Shown here piece by piece: positions 1 to 5,474 of a DNA stretch of 5,474 nucleotides; position 1 is the stretch's first letter; every line of letters begins with the position of its first letter. Source of the stretch: Spirochaetaceae bacterium (GTDB lineage Bacteria > Spirochaetota > Spirochaetia > B11-G9); contig DAOVSY010000213.1 of the NCBI GenBank assembly GCA_030633365.1, positions 1 through 5,474 on the forward strand, in the 5' to 3' direction. A model generated the notes under the pieces. That model had not been told where the DNA came from. It did no database searches and was given only the letters and a program-made list of their open reading frames with translations. The position numbers and the translations under genes were made by a program.

Positions 1-1
1 A

Positions 2-1810
2 ACCATTGGCTTTATAGCCAGCGCGCTTATTCCTCTTGTGGAAGACACTTTGGCCGATCAATACCGGAGAAAAGTAGAACTGGTTCGGATTGTACTAATA
101 AGCAGCAATTACAGCAGACTTCCTGAGGATGCTGTTTACGTTTTACCTGTTTCTGCAGGCCCTGCAATTATTCAGTATATGAATCCCTCATTAACATCCA
201 GTCGTCTCCTGGAAAAACTTTCTAATGATGAAGAATCTTTAATACTGCAGGATGATGATAGTCCAGATCCTGATTTCTTTTATCTGGATATTAGTGATCC
301 CGACAGTTTTATTATTCAGTACATATTAACACAGAATGGGATTTCTTATCGGGTTGGCTTCAGTTATGCTGCCCTGCGAATGTCTGTACACAGGTTCTGG
401 GTAAAATTTATTCCTGTTGTCATCGGTGTTACTGTTTTTATGCTTATCCTATTCCCGATGGTTCTGGTAAAAGGTGTTTTAAAGCCCCTTAATCGTTTAT
501 TGGAAGCTGTTTTCCAGGTTGAAGAAGGGAACTATCAGTTGGCTCTGGCTGTTACAACCGAGGATGAGGTGGGCCGGCTTGCTCATGGGTATAATCGTAT
601 GGTTCAGGCTCTGCGAAATGCGGAGGGGAATTTCAAGGCTCTGGCAGAAAATGCACCTGCTGCTCTTTTTATGCTGTGGAGGGATGGTATAATGGCATAT
701 GCCAATAACAGAGCGATTGAAATATCAGGTTTTGATCGTAGTTCACTTCTTAAGAAAAATTTTCGGGAGTTGATTCACCCGGATTATCTACTCAAAATAG
801 AAGCACGCTTTTCTGCAAGGATGCATGTGCGAGAAGTAAGCAAAGCACACGACCAGCACAGGATGAATGGGTCAGTAGATTCCAATTCTTATGAGATAAA
901 AATAATCAATAAAAACAACCATACAATTCCTGTAGAGATAACCGGATCAAGAACATATTGGCATAACAACCCTGCAGATGTTGTAATTTTAAGAGATATT
1001 ACAGAAAGAAAGCAGGCTGAAGAACTTCTCCATACTCAAACCCAGCAGTTAATTCAGGCAGAAAAACTGGCTTCTATTGGTGCCCTGGTCGCAGGGGTAG
1101 CCCATGAGGTAAATAATCCAAATCAGGTTATATCTATGAATGCCAGATTTCTTTCAGAAGGGCTGCCAACTTTATTTATGGTAGCCGAATCTGATGAAGA
1201 GCTGGATGACAGTCTTAAAATTGCAGGTATGGTATATGAGGAGTTTCAACATGCTGCAAATTCAGCTGTAAATGAAATTGATTCCAGTACAAAACGAATT
1301 GACCGTATTGTAGGAGAATTGAAAAGTTTTGCAAGTGGAGGAGTAAAGGGAGAACAAGGACTGATAGATGTAAATGAAGTGGTTCATGCCGTTGTGGATT
1401 TATCCAGATTCTTTATTCATAAAGCAACCGATCATTTTTCTCTAGAGCTTGGTGAAATGATCCCAAAAGTAAGAGCAGATAGTATTCAGCTGGAGCAAGT
1501 AATACTTAATCTTGTACAAAATGCCTGTCAGGCATTAGCTGATAAAGATAAAAGTATAACTATAAGAACTAAATATGATGAAACATCTAAAAAAATCAAA
1601 GTTGAAATTTGTGATCAGGGTAAGGGCATTTCAAAGGATAATCTCATCAAAATTACTGATCCTTTTTTTACAACTCGCAGAGAGGCTGGAGGAACTGGTC
1701 TGGGACTATCAATATCAAAACGTATTATTAAAAATCTGGGAGGGACAATTGGATTTAACTCTACAGAAGGAAATGGAACCACCGTTTTAGTATCCATTCC
1801 AGAGGGGTGA
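2..1810 (+). CDS. Membrane-bound PAS sensor histidine kinase (5' end cut by window edge)
   Basis: Autophosphorylating sensor kinase of a two-component system. Numbering from the GTG at 38 as residue 1: an extracytoplasmic sensor region of about 115 residues with no motif I recognise; TM helix about 121-145; HAMP about 146-195; PAS/PAC about 199-325, ending in the typical DITERKQAEE linker; dimerisation/phosphoacceptor domain from about 340 with H356 in AHEVNNPNQ; HATPase with N box N495, G1 DQGKG at 526-530 and G2 GGTGLGLS at 551-558. All catalytic motifs are intact. The frame stays open to the window edge and reads TIGFIASALIPL before the GTG. That looks like the end of a first TM helix, so the GTG is not the real start and the gene is only truncated by the window. 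The segment between the H box and the RIDRIVGELKSFAS helix is long, near 60 residues. No response regulator follows; the partner and the signal are unknown. Confidence 0.93.
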   Translation, partial: TIGFIASALIPLVEDTLADQYRRKVELVRIVLISSNYSRLPEDAVYVLPVSAGPAIIQYMNPSLTSSRLLEKLSNDEESLILQDDDSPDPDFFYLDISDPDSFIIQYILTQNGISYRVGFSYAALRMSVHRFWVKFIPVVIGVTVFMLILFPMVLVKGVLKPLNRLLEAVFQVEEGNYQLALAVTTEDEVGRLAHGYNRMVQALRNAEGNFKALAENAPAALFMLWRDGIMAYANNRAIEISGFDRSSLLKKNFRELIHPDYLLKIEARFSARMHVREVSKAHDQHRMNGSVDSNSYEIKIINKNNHTIPVEITGSRTYWHNNPADVVILRDITERKQAEELLHTQTQQLIQAEKLASIGALVAGVAHEVNNPNQVISMNARFLSEGLPTLFMVAESDEELDDSLKIAGMVYEEFQHAANSAVNEIDSSTKRIDRIVGELKSFASGGVKGEQGLIDVNEVVHAVVDLSRFFIHKATDHFSLELGEMIPKVRADSIQLEQVILNLVQNACQALADKDKSITIRTKYDETSKKIKVEICDQGKGISKDNLIKITDPFFTTRREAGGTGLGLSISKRIIKNLGGTIGFNSTEGNGTTVLVSIPEG

Positions 1811-1833
1811 AATTTTAATACAAGAGAGAGCTA

Positions 1834-1860
1834 TTGAATTTGAATATAAAAGCAGATAAT
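1834..1860 (+). promoter_or_regulatory. Weak candidate sigma70-type promoter for the downstream gene cluster
   Basis: TTGAAT at 1834-1839 and GATAAT at 1855-1860 resemble -35 and -10 elements, but the 15-nt spacer is shorter than the preferred 16-18. The position suits a promoter for the nucleotidyltransferase cluster, because this 94-nt gap (1811-1904) is the largest between genes in the window. In DNA this AT-rich such matches arise easily by chance. I see no GC-rich hairpin with a T run that would terminate kinase transcription here, so read-through is also possible. Confidence 0.22.
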
Positions 1861-1903
1861 CTGAAATTATAGATTCTAATCAATAATCTAAATTAAGGTC
1901 TAA
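1856..1903 (+). repeat. Short AT-rich direct and inverted repeats upstream of the nucleotidyltransferase gene
   Basis: ATAATCT occurs at 1856-1862 and again at 1883-1889. AGATT at 1871-1875 lies between them and could pair with the AATCT part of either copy, giving two mutually exclusive 5-bp hairpins. TCTAA also occurs three times at exactly 12-nt steps (1875, 1887 and 1899), the last ending one base before the ATG at 1905. The matches are seen directly; a function as operator or RNA switch is speculation, and the low complexity of the region makes chance a fair explanation. Confidence 0.3.
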
Positions 1904-1904
1904 G

Positions 1905-2771
1905 ATGAATAAATTGAATTCAGATCACATTAAACTAGCAGAAAATATTTCTGAACATTTTAGTTCGATACCTCAGGTAAATGCAGTTGCTCTGGGCGGG
2001 TCTTCAGCAAAAGGATTTACCGATAGATTTTCAGATATAGATCTGTATGTTTATTCCGGAGAAACAGTTCCATTAAAACCTCGTCAGAATATAGTTAAGG
2101 AATTTGGGGTTAAAAAAGCTGACCTGAATCTTACTTTTTGGGACTTAGGGGATCAATGGATTGATCCGGATACTGAAATTGAAGTAGATATCATTTACTG
2201 GGATAAGAACTGGATTCAGGGCCAGATTGACCGTGTGCTTGTTAATCATGAAGCCAGTGTGGGTTATTCAACTTGTTTCTGGCATACAGTTCTAAACTCT
2301 ACACTTTTGTTTGATAGAAATGGCTGGTTTAAAGACTTGCAGGCTAAATGCAGACAACCATATCCTGAAAAACTTAGAAATGCAGTTATTGCAAAAAATT
2401 ATCCTGTTCTTAAAAATGTTATCCCTTCTTATTTTAATCAAATAAAAAAAGCAATTAAGCGTTCCGATCTTATCAGTATAAACCACAGAGTTGCTGCCTT
2501 ACTGGCTAGTTATTTCGATATTCTGTTTGCAGTAAACTATCTTCCAAATCCTGGTGAGAAAAAACTAATAAAATTTGCACTTGAATTTTGTAAATGGAAA
2601 CCAAAAAATTTGGAGATCCATATATATAATATCTTAGAGGCAGCCGGTAATAATTTAGATTTACTGCCAGAGCAAATTACAGAATTACTGGATAATATGG
2701 ATAAACTTCTGGTTGATAAAGGAATTGATCCACTAAATACAATAACTTTAGATGATACAGAGGAGAATTAA
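1905..2771 (+). CDS. Nucleotidyltransferase-fold protein (GSx10DxD type, DUF4037-like), substrate unknown
   Basis: A 288-residue soluble protein with an N-terminal Pol-beta-type nucleotidyltransferase domain. The signature is complete: G32-S33, ten residues, then D44-x-D46 in DRFSDIDLYVY, with a likely third metal-binding acid at D95 in EIEVDIIYWD. Families with this arrangement transfer an NMP group to a small molecule (as in aminoglycoside nucleotidyltransferases) or to a protein; which applies here cannot be told. The C-terminal half (about 150-270) is predicted helical and contains YFDILFAVNYLPNPGEKK, a pattern I associate with DUF4037-type proteins, from memory. The ATG at 1905 has AAGG at 1895-1898 with a 6-nt spacer and lies 94 nt after the kinase. 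Its stop shares one base with the next gene's start (TAATG), so translation of the two is probably coupled. No TM segment or signal peptide is apparent. Confidence 0.82.
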   Translation: MNKLNSDHIKLAENISEHFSSIPQVNAVALGGSSAKGFTDRFSDIDLYVYSGETVPLKPRQNIVKEFGVKKADLNLTFWDLGDQWIDPDTEIEVDIIYWDKNWIQGQIDRVLVNHEASVGYSTCFWHTVLNSTLLFDRNGWFKDLQAKCRQPYPEKLRNAVIAKNYPVLKNVIPSYFNQIKKAIKRSDLISINHRVAALLASYFDILFAVNYLPNPGEKKLIKFALEFCKWKPKNLEIHIYNILEAAGNNLDLLPEQITELLDNMDKLLVDKGIDPLNTITLDDTEEN

Positions 2772-3562
2772 TGAAACTGAAAATTTACCATATAGATGCA
2801 TTTACAGATGCTGTTTTCAAAGGTAATTATGCTGCTGTTATTGTAACAGATGAATGGCTGGCAGATAGTTTAATGCAGTCAATTGCAACTGAAAATAATC
2901 TTTCTGAAACAGCATTTGTAAAACGAAACAGTGCTGAGAAATTTGAAATACGCTGGTTCTCTCCTATGACAGAAATAGATTTTTGTGGACATGCCACTTT
3001 GGCAGCTTCTTTTGTACTCTTTAACCAGGAGAAGACAATAAATAATCTAATATTTTCAACTGAAACAGTGGGAGATCTTCAAATTAAACAAGTTAAAAAT
3101 GGCTTTATAGAAATGACTTTTCCAAATCGAGAGCCGGTAATAATATCTCAAATTCCAGAAGCATTGATTAATGGATTATCAATCTTACCAAAGGAAGTAT
3201 TACTCAACCAGCAGGCTTACTTTGTTATTTATTCCAATGAAAAAAATGTCTATTCAGTTACTGTGGATACAGAAGAATTAAAGAAACTTGAACCCTATGA
3301 TGTTGTAGTCACTGCCAGGTCAGAAAAGTATGATTTTGTCTCAAGATATTTTTGGCCTGCAAATGGAAATGCAGAAGATCCTGTCACTGGTTCAATTCAT
3401 GCAGGGTTAGTTCCATTCTGGGCTGAACGTTTAAACAAAGACATTATGACAGCTTACCAGGCTTCAGAACGAGGTGGTATTTTACAATGTCGATTAATAG
3501 AAAATGGTGTTATAGTATCAGGTAAAGCTGTTCAATATCTTGAAGGGTATATAGATGTATAA
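2771..3562 (+). CDS. PhzF-family isomerase/epimerase-like protein
   Basis: A 263-residue member of the PhzF superfamily, which has the diaminopimelate-epimerase fold. Visible hallmarks are the N-terminal IDAFTDAVFKGNYAAVIV, the putative catalytic glutamate E46 in NLSETAF, WFSPMTEIDFCGHATLA (D70, G73-H74-A75-T76), and in the second half YFWPANGNAEDPVTGSIHAG (D203-P204, T206-G207-S208, H210), followed by QASERGG and a C-terminal YLEGYID. The length is normal and nothing appears truncated. The usual GNPAAV motif has Tyr in place of Pro. PhzF itself isomerises a phenazine precursor, but most homologues have no assigned substrate and no other phenazine gene is present here, so phenazine synthesis should not be inferred. 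Strong RBS GAGGAG at 2760-2765; the start overlaps the upstream stop by one base, tying it to the nucleotidyltransferase. Confidence 0.93.
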   Translation: MKLKIYHIDAFTDAVFKGNYAAVIVTDEWLADSLMQSIATENNLSETAFVKRNSAEKFEIRWFSPMTEIDFCGHATLAASFVLFNQEKTINNLIFSTETVGDLQIKQVKNGFIEMTFPNREPVIISQIPEALINGLSILPKEVLLNQQAYFVIYSNEKNVYSVTVDTEELKKLEPYDVVVTARSEKYDFVSRYFWPANGNAEDPVTGSIHAGLVPFWAERLNKDIMTAYQASERGGILQCRLIENGVIVSGKAVQYLEGYIDV

Positions 3563-3577
3563 AAATAAGGAAATAAT

Positions 3578-4030
3578 ATGAGTGAATTTAATAAATTTAC
3601 ACCTGTAGTTAGCAAAAAAATATTAATGCTTATATCTGGAATTATGTGGTTATGCGTTGGATTAATGTTATTAAATTATGCATATTCATGGCTGGTAGTT
3701 GAGCAGCAATCTACGATTATTACTTTTGCTGGAGCAGGAATTGCTCTTACAATGCTAACCCACCATTTTGGGTTTTTGAAGGTTGCAGATAAAAATTTAA
3801 ATAGAATCCTTTTAATGGAAGAGAAGGTATCTATTTTTTCATTTATAACCTGGAAGAGTTATATTTTAGTCATATTCATGATTGCCATGGGTATAACACT
3901 CCGAACTTCTCCAATTCCAAAACCCTGGCTTGCTATTTTATATATCGGTATAGGAATGGGATTGTTCCTTTCGAGTATAAGATATTTAAGGTTTTTTATA
4001 ACTGAAATTATTAAGAAGCATAAGGAGTAA
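3578..4030 (+). CDS. Small four-helix integral membrane protein, function unknown
   Basis: A 150-residue hydrophobic protein with four predicted TM helices at about 14-34, 44-66, 88-108 and 117-137. A lysine-rich C-terminal tail (EIIKKHKE) suggests a cytoplasmic end. Between TM2 and TM3 lies a short polar loop with KNLNRILLMEEK. The stretch around residues 92-125 (WKSY, then GITLRTSPIPKPWLA and YIGIG) has the look of a conserved signature; I believe related uncharacterised membrane proteins exist in many bacteria, but cannot name a family or role. The AAGG at 3567-3570 lies 7 nt from the ATG. It starts 15 nt after the PhzF gene ends and stops 3 nt before the antitoxin gene, so it is probably cotranscribed with both. 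No enzymatic or transporter motif is visible. Confidence 0.8.
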   Translation: MSEFNKFTPVVSKKILMLISGIMWLCVGLMLLNYAYSWLVVEQQSTIITFAGAGIALTMLTHHFGFLKVADKNLNRILLMEEKVSIFSFITWKSYILVIFMIAMGITLRTSPIPKPWLAILYIGIGMGLFLSSIRYLRFFITEIIKKHKE

Positions 4031-4033
4031 ACA

Positions 4034-4276
4034 ATGGAAGCTATTCGTTTTATTGAAAAAATTGATTCAAATACATTAACTTTAAATAATCTTGATAGAT
4101 TCAAAGGGAAAAAAGTAGAGATAATTGTTTTACCTATTGAATCTGATAACTCCCAATTTGACAAAGAATGGGCTGCTGAAGCCGAAAATAGGATTCAATC
4201 GTTTAATGAAGGAAATATTGAAGCATTGGATGGGGAACAAGTAGTTGCTGAGCTAAAAGAAAAATATTCTATATAA
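4034..4276 (+). CDS. Type II antitoxin (addiction-module / RelB-like family)
   Basis: An 80-residue acidic protein, predicted to bind and neutralise the toxin encoded immediately downstream and probably to repress its own operon. The C-terminal half (about 43-78) has the pattern of the putative addiction-module component family: W46, E49, E51, R53, then the acidic helix ending DGEQVVAELKEKYS. The N-terminal half (about 1-35, IDSNTLTLNNL then FKGKKVEIIVLPIE) reads like a short beta-rich domain of the kind seen in AbrB/DUF2281-like small proteins and would be the likely DNA-binding or dimerisation part. That assignment is inferred from pattern only. The start is well supported: AAGGAG at 4022-4027, 6 nt from the ATG, lying inside the last codons of the membrane-protein gene. 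Its stop overlaps the toxin start by one base. Confidence 0.78.
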   Translation: MEAIRFIEKIDSNTLTLNNLDRFKGKKVEIIVLPIESDNSQFDKEWAAEAENRIQSFNEGNIEALDGEQVVAELKEKYSI

Positions 4277-4584
4277 TGAAATACCAGATATTTACTCCTG
4301 CCAGACAGGAACTTATTAAAAGTATTGAATATTATAATAAAAAAGAAGAGAATCGGGGATATAAACTACTTCTTGATTTTGAAGATTCAGTTAAACGTAT
4401 TCTTGATAATCCAAAGGCATGGCAGCCATTATCAGCAAATACAAGAAGATGTACTTTAACAAAATTCCCTTATGGAATTATTTATCAAATTGATAATTAT
4501 ATACAAATAGTTGCTTTTATGAATTTAAAAAGAAAACCTGATTATTGGAAGAAAATAGTAAGACAGGAAGGGTTTCAATTATAA
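4276..4584 (+). CDS. RelE/ParE-superfamily toxin
   Basis: A 102-residue basic protein paired with the antitoxin by a TAATG overlap. Family features: N-terminal FTPARQELIKSIEYYNKK helix, a second helix (about 27-44) ending ILDNPKAWQPL, the paired arginines R57-R58, the core strand LTKFPYGIIYQID, and the C-terminal strand plus KRKPDYWKK (about 85-93). Members either cleave mRNA on the ribosome (RelE) or poison DNA gyrase (ParE); the sequence does not decide which. The PYxIxY and KPDYW pattern is closest to the plasmid-stabilisation subgroup. Where many relatives have His just before the final basic motif (AxxH), this protein has Asn83 (AFMNLKRKP), so activity may be changed or lost. No Shine-Dalgarno is visible before the ATG, so translation probably depends on coupling with the antitoxin. 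Confidence 0.85.
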   Translation: MKYQIFTPARQELIKSIEYYNKKEENRGYKLLLDFEDSVKRILDNPKAWQPLSANTRRCTLTKFPYGIIYQIDNYIQIVAFMNLKRKPDYWKKIVRQEGFQL

Positions 4585-4591
4585 TTACTGT

Positions 4592-4600
4592 GGGGGGGGG
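4592..4600 (+). promoter_or_regulatory. G9 homopolymer forming the thyX ribosome binding site
   Basis: Nine consecutive G lie 5 nt (AATAA) before the thyX ATG. No other purine-rich element in the 21-nt gap 4585-4605 can act as Shine-Dalgarno, so the G run must serve, pairing with the CCUCC of 16S rRNA through G-C and one G-U pair in several possible registers. A mononucleotide run of this length is prone to slippage, which would change the spacing to the start codon but not the reading frame. A sequencing or assembly length error is also possible. Confidence 0.6.
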
Positions 4601-4605
4601 AATAA

Positions 4606-5442
4606 ATGGCTCATTGTATTGCAGCAGATGGAGAACAGCTTTTAGATAAAGAGATAAAAGTCCTGGATAAAGGTTTTATACGATTGGTTGATTATCTGGG
4701 AGATGATTCGAGAATTGTGCAGTCTGCCAGGGTTTCCTATGGTGAAGGGACGAAGAGTTACAGAGAGGATAAGGGTTTGATCGATTATCTCTTGCGGAAT
4801 GATCACACTTCTCCTTTTGAACAGGTTAGTTTTACCTTCCATATAAAAATGCCAATTGTTGTGGCCAGACAGTGGATTAGACACAGGACTGCAAAGGTAA
4901 ATGAAATTTCTGGACGCTACTCTGTTATGGAAAGTGAATTTTATGTTCCTGCAGCAGAAGATATTGCATTGCAAAGTGATGACAATAAACAGGGACGGCA
5001 GAATGAACCGGTTTCTGCAGAACTTGCAAAAGAGATTCAGGATATTATTTCTGAAGAACAGGAAAGAGTGTATGAAACATATACAAAACTGCTGGATATG
5101 GGTCTTGCCCGGGAAATTGCCAGAATTAACCTTCCTTTAAGTCTTTATACTGAATGGTACTGGACCATGGATCTTCATAATCTTTTTCATTTTTTACGAT
5201 TAAGAATGGATGCTCATGCTCAGAAGGAAATACGGGTATATGCTGATGCAATATTTGAAATTGTGAAAAAGATAACTCCTATGGCTGCAGAGGCTTTTGA
5301 AAAACATCTGCTGACAGGTGTTGCTCTGTCCGGTTCTGAACTGGAAGCTGTCAGGGTTATGACCGGAGGTGGGGAATGTCCTTTTAAAGGCAGAGCAAAA
5401 GAGATTCTTTTTGCAAAACTGGGTATGGATGGTCATCAATAA
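4606..5442 (+). CDS. thyX: FAD-dependent thymidylate synthase ThyX
   Basis: Makes dTMP from dUMP using methylenetetrahydrofolate, FAD and NADPH; the flavin-dependent alternative to ThyA, acting as a cytoplasmic homotetramer. The 278-residue protein carries the diagnostic RHRx7S motif as RHRTAKVNEISGRY (R92-H93-R94, S102, R104-Y105). It also has the upstream helix HTSPFEQVSFTFHIKMPIVVARQW and the C-terminal FLRLRMDAHAQKEIR, in which R200 and H204 match the conserved substrate/flavin-binding Arg and His of the family. The ARVSYGEG segment near residue 41 is also typical. It is longer than the minimal ThyX (about 220 residues, as in Thermotoga) by roughly 20 residues at the N-terminus, an insertion near 118-140, and about 40 at the C-terminus (GGGECPFKGRAKEILFAKLG). 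The ATG is fixed by an in-frame TAA immediately upstream (4603-4605). GC content is clearly higher than in the preceding genes. Confidence 0.97.
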   Translation: MAHCIAADGEQLLDKEIKVLDKGFIRLVDYLGDDSRIVQSARVSYGEGTKSYREDKGLIDYLLRNDHTSPFEQVSFTFHIKMPIVVARQWIRHRTAKVNEISGRYSVMESEFYVPAAEDIALQSDDNKQGRQNEPVSAELAKEIQDIISEEQERVYETYTKLLDMGLAREIARINLPLSLYTEWYWTMDLHNLFHFLRLRMDAHAQKEIRVYADAIFEIVKKITPMAAEAFEKHLLTGVALSGSELEAVRVMTGGGECPFKGRAKEILFAKLGMDGHQ

Positions 5443-5474
5443 CTCTGGAGTACAACATAAATACATACGAAGAA
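5443..5474. other. Short tail after thyX, no gene visible
   Basis: Thirty-two bases follow the thyX stop. A TGGAG at 5446-5450 could serve as a ribosome binding site, but no ATG, GTG or TTG follows at a suitable distance before the window ends. No terminator-like hairpin is seen. Confidence 0.5.

Noticed and set aside
38..40. GTG as the start codon of the histidine kinase
   Set aside because: The frame is open upstream to the window edge and encodes a hydrophobic stretch (TIGFIASALIPL) like the end of a TM helix, so the true start lies outside the window.
1811..1904. Intrinsic terminator after the kinase gene
   Set aside because: The possible stems are 5 bp, AT-only or nearly so, and lack a following T run.
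1905..2771. Nucleotidyltransferase as half of a MNT/HEPN toxin-antitoxin system
   Set aside because: It is one 288-residue protein with no HEPN partner next to it. The nearest Arg to His194 is seven residues upstream (R186), outside the Rx4-6H spacing, and the C-terminal part looks like a DUF4037-type extension.
2771..3562. Phenazine biosynthesis locus suggested by the PhzF homologue
   Set aside because: No other phenazine gene is present in the window, and PhzF homologues are widespread with other or unknown functions.
3859..4164. Minus-strand reading frames, such as the one overlapping the membrane protein and antitoxin genes, and others opposite the kinase, nucleotidyltransferase and thyX
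   Set aside because: They lie antisense to well-supported genes, and their translations show no recognisable domain.
4901..5140. Alternative-frame + strand reading frame inside thyX, and a similar one inside the kinase at 1575-1790
   Set aside because: Both overlap strongly conserved domains in the main frame and resemble no protein family; they are shadows.
1..5474. CRISPR array, tRNA/rRNA gene, insertion sequence or attachment site
   Set aside because: I saw no regularly spaced long repeats, tRNA-like cloverleaf sequence, transposase or integrase coding sequence, or terminal inverted repeats.

Overview
The window is a compact, gene-dense stretch of bacterial DNA with every recognisable gene on the + strand. 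Base composition is moderate to low in GC. A ThyX-type thymidylate synthase and a PAS-containing histidine kinase with an extended H-box region would fit a Gram-negative, possibly anaerobic lineage; a spirochaete or a related group is my guess from general resemblance, not a demonstrated assignment.

Layout: (1) 2-1810, the 3' part of a membrane-bound sensor histidine kinase whose N-terminus lies outside the window (extracytoplasmic sensor, TM helix, HAMP, PAS/PAC, HisKA, HATPase). No response regulator is present. (2) 1811-1904, an AT-rich gap with a weak promoter-like pair, short AGATT/AATCT inverted repeats and a 12-nt-periodic TCTAA motif. (3) 1905-4584, five tightly packed genes: a GSx10DxD nucleotidyltransferase, a PhzF-family protein, a small four-helix membrane protein, and a type II toxin-antitoxin pair (RelB-like/unstable-antitoxin protein plus RelE/ParE toxin). 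Gaps are at most 15 nt, and two junctions are TAATG stop/start overlaps. (4) 4606-5442, thyX, preceded by an uninterrupted run of nine G that sits exactly where the Shine-Dalgarno sequence should be. (5) 5443-5474, a short tail with no gene visible.

Composition is uneven. Hand counts of single 60-base rows give about 40-55% GC over much of the kinase and 42-50% in thyX, but often 22-32% between about 2400 and 4584. The rise at the toxin/thyX junction is sharp. The nucleotidyltransferase-to-toxin block therefore looks like an AT-rich accessory cassette, plausibly kept in place by its toxin-antitoxin pair, set between a signalling gene and a nucleotide-metabolism gene. This is an inference. No transposase, integrase, att site or flanking repeat is visible.

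I do not see a convincing undescribed multi-gene system. The items most worth a second look are the G9 tract at the thyX ribosome binding site, the AT-rich cassette with its chimeric-looking antitoxin, and the coupled nucleotidyltransferase-PhzF pair of unknown substrate.
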